NCBI GenBank assembly: GCA_910577515.1
Contig: CAJTLW010000001.1
Span: 269,787 to 333,786, forward strand
DNA: 64,000 nt
From: an uncultured Vampirovibrio sp.
GTDB lineage: Bacteria > Cyanobacteriota > Vampirovibrionia > Gastranaerophilales > Gastranaerophilaceae
Direction of reading: 5' to 3'
A program made the translations under genes and the position numbers. The notes beneath the pieces were generated by a model that did no database searches, was not told the origin of the DNA, and was given only the letters and a program-made list of their open reading frames with translations. This document shows positions 61,297 through 64,000 of this stretch, piece by piece (position 1 is the stretch's first letter; the number at the start of each line of letters is the position of its first letter).

Positions 61297-63099
61297 ATGA
61301 GAAAAATAGAAAATATTAGGAATTTTAGTATAATTGCGCATATTGACCATGGTAAGTCAACGCTTGCAGATAGACTTCTGGAAAAAACAGGAACAATATC
61401 CCAAAGAGAAATGCAAGACCAGCTTTTAGATACTATGGATATTGAGCGTGAGCGCGGAATTACAATCAAATTAAACGCTGCAAGAATGCAATATAAGGCG
61501 CAAGATGGCAAAAATTATACTTTAAATTTAATTGACACCCCGGGACACGTTGATTTTTCTTATGAAGTTTCAAGGTCACTTGCAGCCTGTGAAGGAGCGC
61601 TTTTAATTGTAGATGCCACACAGGGTGTAGAGGCGCAAACCCTTGCCAATGTTTATCTTGCAATAGAACAAAATCTTGAAATCATTCCCATTATAAATAA
61701 AATTGACCTGCCAAGCGCTGATGTGGAGCGGGTGAAAAATGAAATTGAAGAGGTGCTTGGAATTGACGCTTCGATGGCAATTCCTGTGAGTGCAAAAGAA
61801 GGTATTGGAATTGAAGAAGTGCTTGAAGCCATTGTAAAATATGTTCCACCGCCAGATGATACATCAGATAAACCTTTAAGGGCGCTCGTTTTTGATAGTG
61901 CTTATGACCAATATTTAGGCACACTATGCTTTTTCAAGGTTATGGACGGCTCAATTAAAATGGGCGACACAGTTCAATTTATGGCAACAGGCAAAAAGTT
62001 TGAAGTTGTAGAATTAGGGTATCTAAACCCTAACAGGGTACAGGTACAGGAGCTAAAAACCGGTGAAGTTGGCTATTTTGCAGGCTCTATTAAAGAGATT
62101 ACAAGATTTGTAGGCGATACTATTACAAATGCTGAAAACCCTGCATCAGAGCCATTAGAAGGTTACAAAGAAGCCAAACCTATGGTCTTTTCAGGGCTTT
62201 ACCCTGTTGATAACGACCAATATCACGATTTAAAAGATGCCCTTGAAAAATTAAAATTAAATGATTCTTCTATTACTTTTGAGCCTGAAACCTCCTCTGC
62301 ACTTGGCTTTGGCTTTAGATGCGGATTTTTGGGGATGCTTCACATGGAAATTGCCCAGGAGAGGCTGGAGCGCGAATATGACCTATCGTTAATAACGACA
62401 GCACCTTCGGTTATATACAAGGTCTATAAGACAGATGGGACAGTAGTTGAGATAGATAACCCCGCAAACCTACCGGAGGCACAGTATAGAGAGTATATTG
62501 AAGAGCCTTATGTAAAAGTTAATATTTTCACTCCAAATGACTTCGTTGGGGCGCTAATGGAGCTGTGCCAAGGGAAACGGGGCGATTTTATCAATATGCA
62601 ATATTTGGATAAAACAAGGGTAAATTTAGAATATCATATTCCGTTAAGTGAAGTTATTACAGATTTTTATGACCAATTAAAGTCCCGTTCAAAGGGCTAT
62701 GCCAGTATGGACTACGATTTCCACAGTTATAAACGCTCAAACCTTGTAAAAATGGACATTTTGCTTTCAGGCGAAGTTGTGGATGCCTTGTCTGTCATCT
62801 GCCACAAGGATTCAGCGTATAGAATAGGCCAAAACCTCACAGCAAAGCTAAAAGACATCATTCCAAGGCAAATGTTTGAAGTTGCAATACAGGCTGCAGT
62901 CGGAGGACGCGTTATAGCAAGGACTACAATAAAAGCGCTTCGCAAAAACGTGCTTGACAAGTGCTATGGCGGGGATATTTCACGTAAAAGAAAGCTATTG
63001 GAAAAACAAAAGAAGGGTAAAAAGCGCATGAAATCTGTTGGAAGGGTAGATATACCTCAAGAAGCCTTTATGGCAGTGCTTAGCCTGAATGAGGAATAA
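61297..63099 (+). CDS. lepA: Elongation factor 4 (LepA)
   Basis: 600 aa, ribosome back-translocase/assembly GTPase. G1 AHIDHGKST (14-22), G2 region RERGITIK, G3 DTPGHVDF, G4 NKID, and the LepA-specific C-terminal domain with KKGKKRMKSVGRVDIPQEAF. Identity is clear. Followed by a hairpin at its stop. Confidence 0.97.
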   Translation: MRKIENIRNFSIIAHIDHGKSTLADRLLEKTGTISQREMQDQLLDTMDIERERGITIKLNAARMQYKAQDGKNYTLNLIDTPGHVDFSYEVSRSLAACEGALLIVDATQGVEAQTLANVYLAIEQNLEIIPIINKIDLPSADVERVKNEIEEVLGIDASMAIPVSAKEGIGIEEVLEAIVKYVPPPDDTSDKPLRALVFDSAYDQYLGTLCFFKVMDGSIKMGDTVQFMATGKKFEVVELGYLNPNRVQVQELKTGEVGYFAGSIKEITRFVGDTITNAENPASEPLEGYKEAKPMVFSGLYPVDNDQYHDLKDALEKLKLNDSSITFEPETSSALGFGFRCGFLGMLHMEIAQERLEREYDLSLITTAPSVIYKVYKTDGTVVEIDNPANLPEAQYREYIEEPYVKVNIFTPNDFVGALMELCQGKRGDFINMQYLDKTRVNLEYHIPLSEVITDFYDQLKSRSKGYASMDYDFHSYKRSNLVKMDILLSGEVVDALSVICHKDSAYRIGQNLTAKLKDIIPRQMFEVAIQAAVGGRVIARTTIKALRKNVLDKCYGGDISRKRKLLEKQKKGKKRMKSVGRVDIPQEAFMAVLSLNEE

Positions 63100-63121
63100 C
63101 CCCGAAAGCAAGCCCCGGGGT
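63099..63121 (+). terminator. Possible lepA terminator
   Basis: ACCCCG and CGGGGT form a stem that begins at the last base of the lepA stop codon, followed by AGTTTTA. The T run is short. Confidence 0.55.
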
Positions 63122-63141
63122 AGTTTTAGCCATATTGAACG

Positions 63142-63291
63142 TCATTCGTTTTCCCCATTCTCTTCTAAGAGAAGGTATGTGATGAGTTTGTGTTCCGTTT
63201 GCATCTCTAAAATCGCCTCCAATGCTGTTTGTAACGCTTCCCCTAAAACCTCCATTCGTTTTAAAACGTTTTGTTTTTCAGTGTTATTCAT
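63142..63291 (-). CDS. 49-aa small protein
   Basis: Not recognised. The ATG at 63291 has a strong GGAGGAAAAT before it; the open frame to 63390 is not needed. The product is a single amphipathic helix-rich, acidic protein (RMEVLGEALQTALEAILEMQTEHKLITYLLLEENGENE) with coiled-coil character. Possible partner or regulator; no function can be given. Convergent with lepA. Confidence 0.65.
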   Translation of the reverse strand: MNNTEKQNVLKRMEVLGEALQTALEAILEMQTEHKLITYLLLEENGENE

Positions 63292-63373
63292 ATTTTCCTC
63301 CAAATTTAGTACAAAATTTATATAAACGGTAAGGAAAAATACCGCAATTATTAAACCTGGCGGTTTTTTGCTT

Positions 63374-63411
63374 AAAAAAAGAGGCGCCAAAAGGTTACAA
63401 TTATGCGCCCC
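63374..63411 (-). terminator. Terminator of the glycine-rich gene
   Basis: On minus, GGGGCGC and GCGCCTC with a 17-base loop, followed by seven T, 67 bases after the stop at 63478. Confidence 0.75.
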
Positions 63412-63477
63412 AAAAAAAGTTGTTTATTTATCGTAAATTTCTTAACGCCCGGCCTAATTTAACACAAGGCTTAATCC

Positions 63478-64000
63478 CTAATTCGAATACTCTATATAAA
63501 CCATACCACTGCTTCCTTTGCCGCCCTGATATGCTCTATTATTTAAGAATATTCCGCCTCCGCCCCCTGCACCAATTCCGCTTCCTGCTTTACCTTCACC
63601 TGAGGTAGATATGCTTCCGCCAAGTCCTCCCTGGGATGATATTTTATCTATTGCACCTAATAGAGGAAATATTTGATTTGTAAGAGATGCTCCTTCGCCA
63701 CCTGCTTCTTTTTTTCCATCTTCACCATTTACAGTATTTTTTAATGTTGTGCTTTCATTATCACCCTTGCCTCCACCTGTACCGTTATTAAATATTCCGG
63801 GGTTACCGCCAAAACCGCCTTTTGCTGTCAATACAACTTTGCCATCTATTTCTATCACAGTGTCTTCACCGCTTTCACCTTTTTCACCCATCAGTCCGCT
63901 CCAATTAAGGGATGTACCTTGCTTAGGTGTTCCGCCTTTTCCTACAGTCATCTTTACTTTGCTAACACCACCTGATACCCATATATCGTTTTTTACAACA
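63478..64000 (-). CDS. Glycine-rich protein, C-terminal part (cut by window edge)
   Basis: At least 173 residues, open to the right edge. Low-complexity, Gly-rich with GGGGG-type and GxGG blocks (KGGFGGNPGIFNNGTGGGKG, GIGAGGGGGIFLNN), and the end GKGSSGMVYIEYSN. That end resembles the beta-strand closing the glycine-rich domains of phage tail fibres and secreted or pseudopilin-like proteins. The N-terminus (needed to tell which) lies outside. No repeats with a fixed period. Confidence 0.6.
   Translation of the reverse strand, partial: VVKNDIWVSGGVSKVKMTVGKGGTPKQGTSLNWSGLMGEKGESGEDTVIEIDGKVVLTAKGGFGGNPGIFNNGTGGGKGDNESTTLKNTVNGEDGKKEAGGEGASLTNQIFPLLGAIDKISSQGGLGGSISTSGEGKAGSGIGAGGGGGIFLNNRAYQGGKGSSGMVYIEYSN

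Noticed and set aside
1..64000. tRNA, rRNA, CRISPR arrays, transposases, prophage genes
   Set aside because: Gaps between genes were read for cloverleaf arms, regular repeats and transposase motifs; none was convincing.

Overview
The window is 64 kb of dense, AT-rich bacterial chromosome with no phage, insertion sequence, CRISPR array, rRNA or recognisable tRNA. The cell is Gram-negative-like: Kdo pathway genes (KdsC, KdsD), an Omp85/BamA outer-membrane assembly protein, lipid-linked glycosyltransferases and a complete-looking murein block. It also looks anaerobic: a four-subunit 2-oxoacid:ferredoxin oxidoreductase and an NADH-oxidase/CoA-disulfide-reductase-like flavoprotein. This mix, with many short lineage-specific proteins (EF-hand protein, calpain-like protease, small orphans), fits a gut Gastranaerophilales-type (non-photosynthetic Cyanobacteria/Melainabacteria) genome. 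That placement is inference from overall character, not from a marker-gene tree.

Layout. 1-4.4 kb (minus): GT2 glycosyltransferase, murC, murB and ddl (cut by the window edge). 4.5-9.1 kb: a Cys-rich orphan on plus, then a tight minus operon of orphan, engB, a 69-aa ORF, a DUF2344 protein, an RNase E/G and a membrane orphan. 9.3-12.2 kb (plus): speE, aroA, pgeF. 12.3-13.6 kb (minus): three orphans. 13.6-16.1 kb (plus): a U32 peptidase-like tRNA/rRNA-hydroxylation family protein and two tiny genes (58 and 48 aa). 16.1-18.9 kb (minus): the ferredoxin oxidoreductase operon. 18.9-24.7 kb: a RelA/SpoT-domain protein, yraN, gatA, an EF-hand protein, rsmD and a flavoprotein. 24.7-27.2 kb: nadB-nadC. 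27.3-32.6 kb (minus): nfeD, SPFH protein, response regulator, histidine kinase, tadA, TIGR02757. 32.7-38.5 kb: FAD protein, clpP, a GT39-like membrane glycosyltransferase, a degenerate REC/GGDEF protein and a 67-aa orphan. 38.6-43.7 kb: kdsC-kdsD, an STAS-like orphan with a KDPG aldolase, a class A beta-lactamase and leuA. 43.9-48.7 kb: two overlapping membrane orphans, a sigma-like protein, bamA and a Rossmann-like orphan carrying a C13 tract. 48.9-53.8 kb: gyrA, a calpain-like protease and wecB. 53.9-58.9 kb (minus): infA-rpmJ-rpsM-rpsK-rpsD-rpoA-rplQ-truA-rplM-rpsI. 59.3-64 kb: UbiA prenyltransferase, PEBP protein, an orphan, lepA, a 49-aa ORF and a glycine-rich protein cut by the right edge.

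The most interesting unexplained signal is regulatory. A perfect or near-perfect inverted repeat TTTGTTA-N7-TAACAAA occurs three times (15488, 38564, 52604). Each copy lies 31-34 bases upstream of a TA(C/G)TTT-TATA-type promoter core that points into an accessory gene: a 58-aa protein, a 67-aa protein and the calpain-like protease. A fourth copy of the core alone precedes the 93-aa orphan at 60974. This looks like a small regulon of lineage-specific genes under one unknown regulator.
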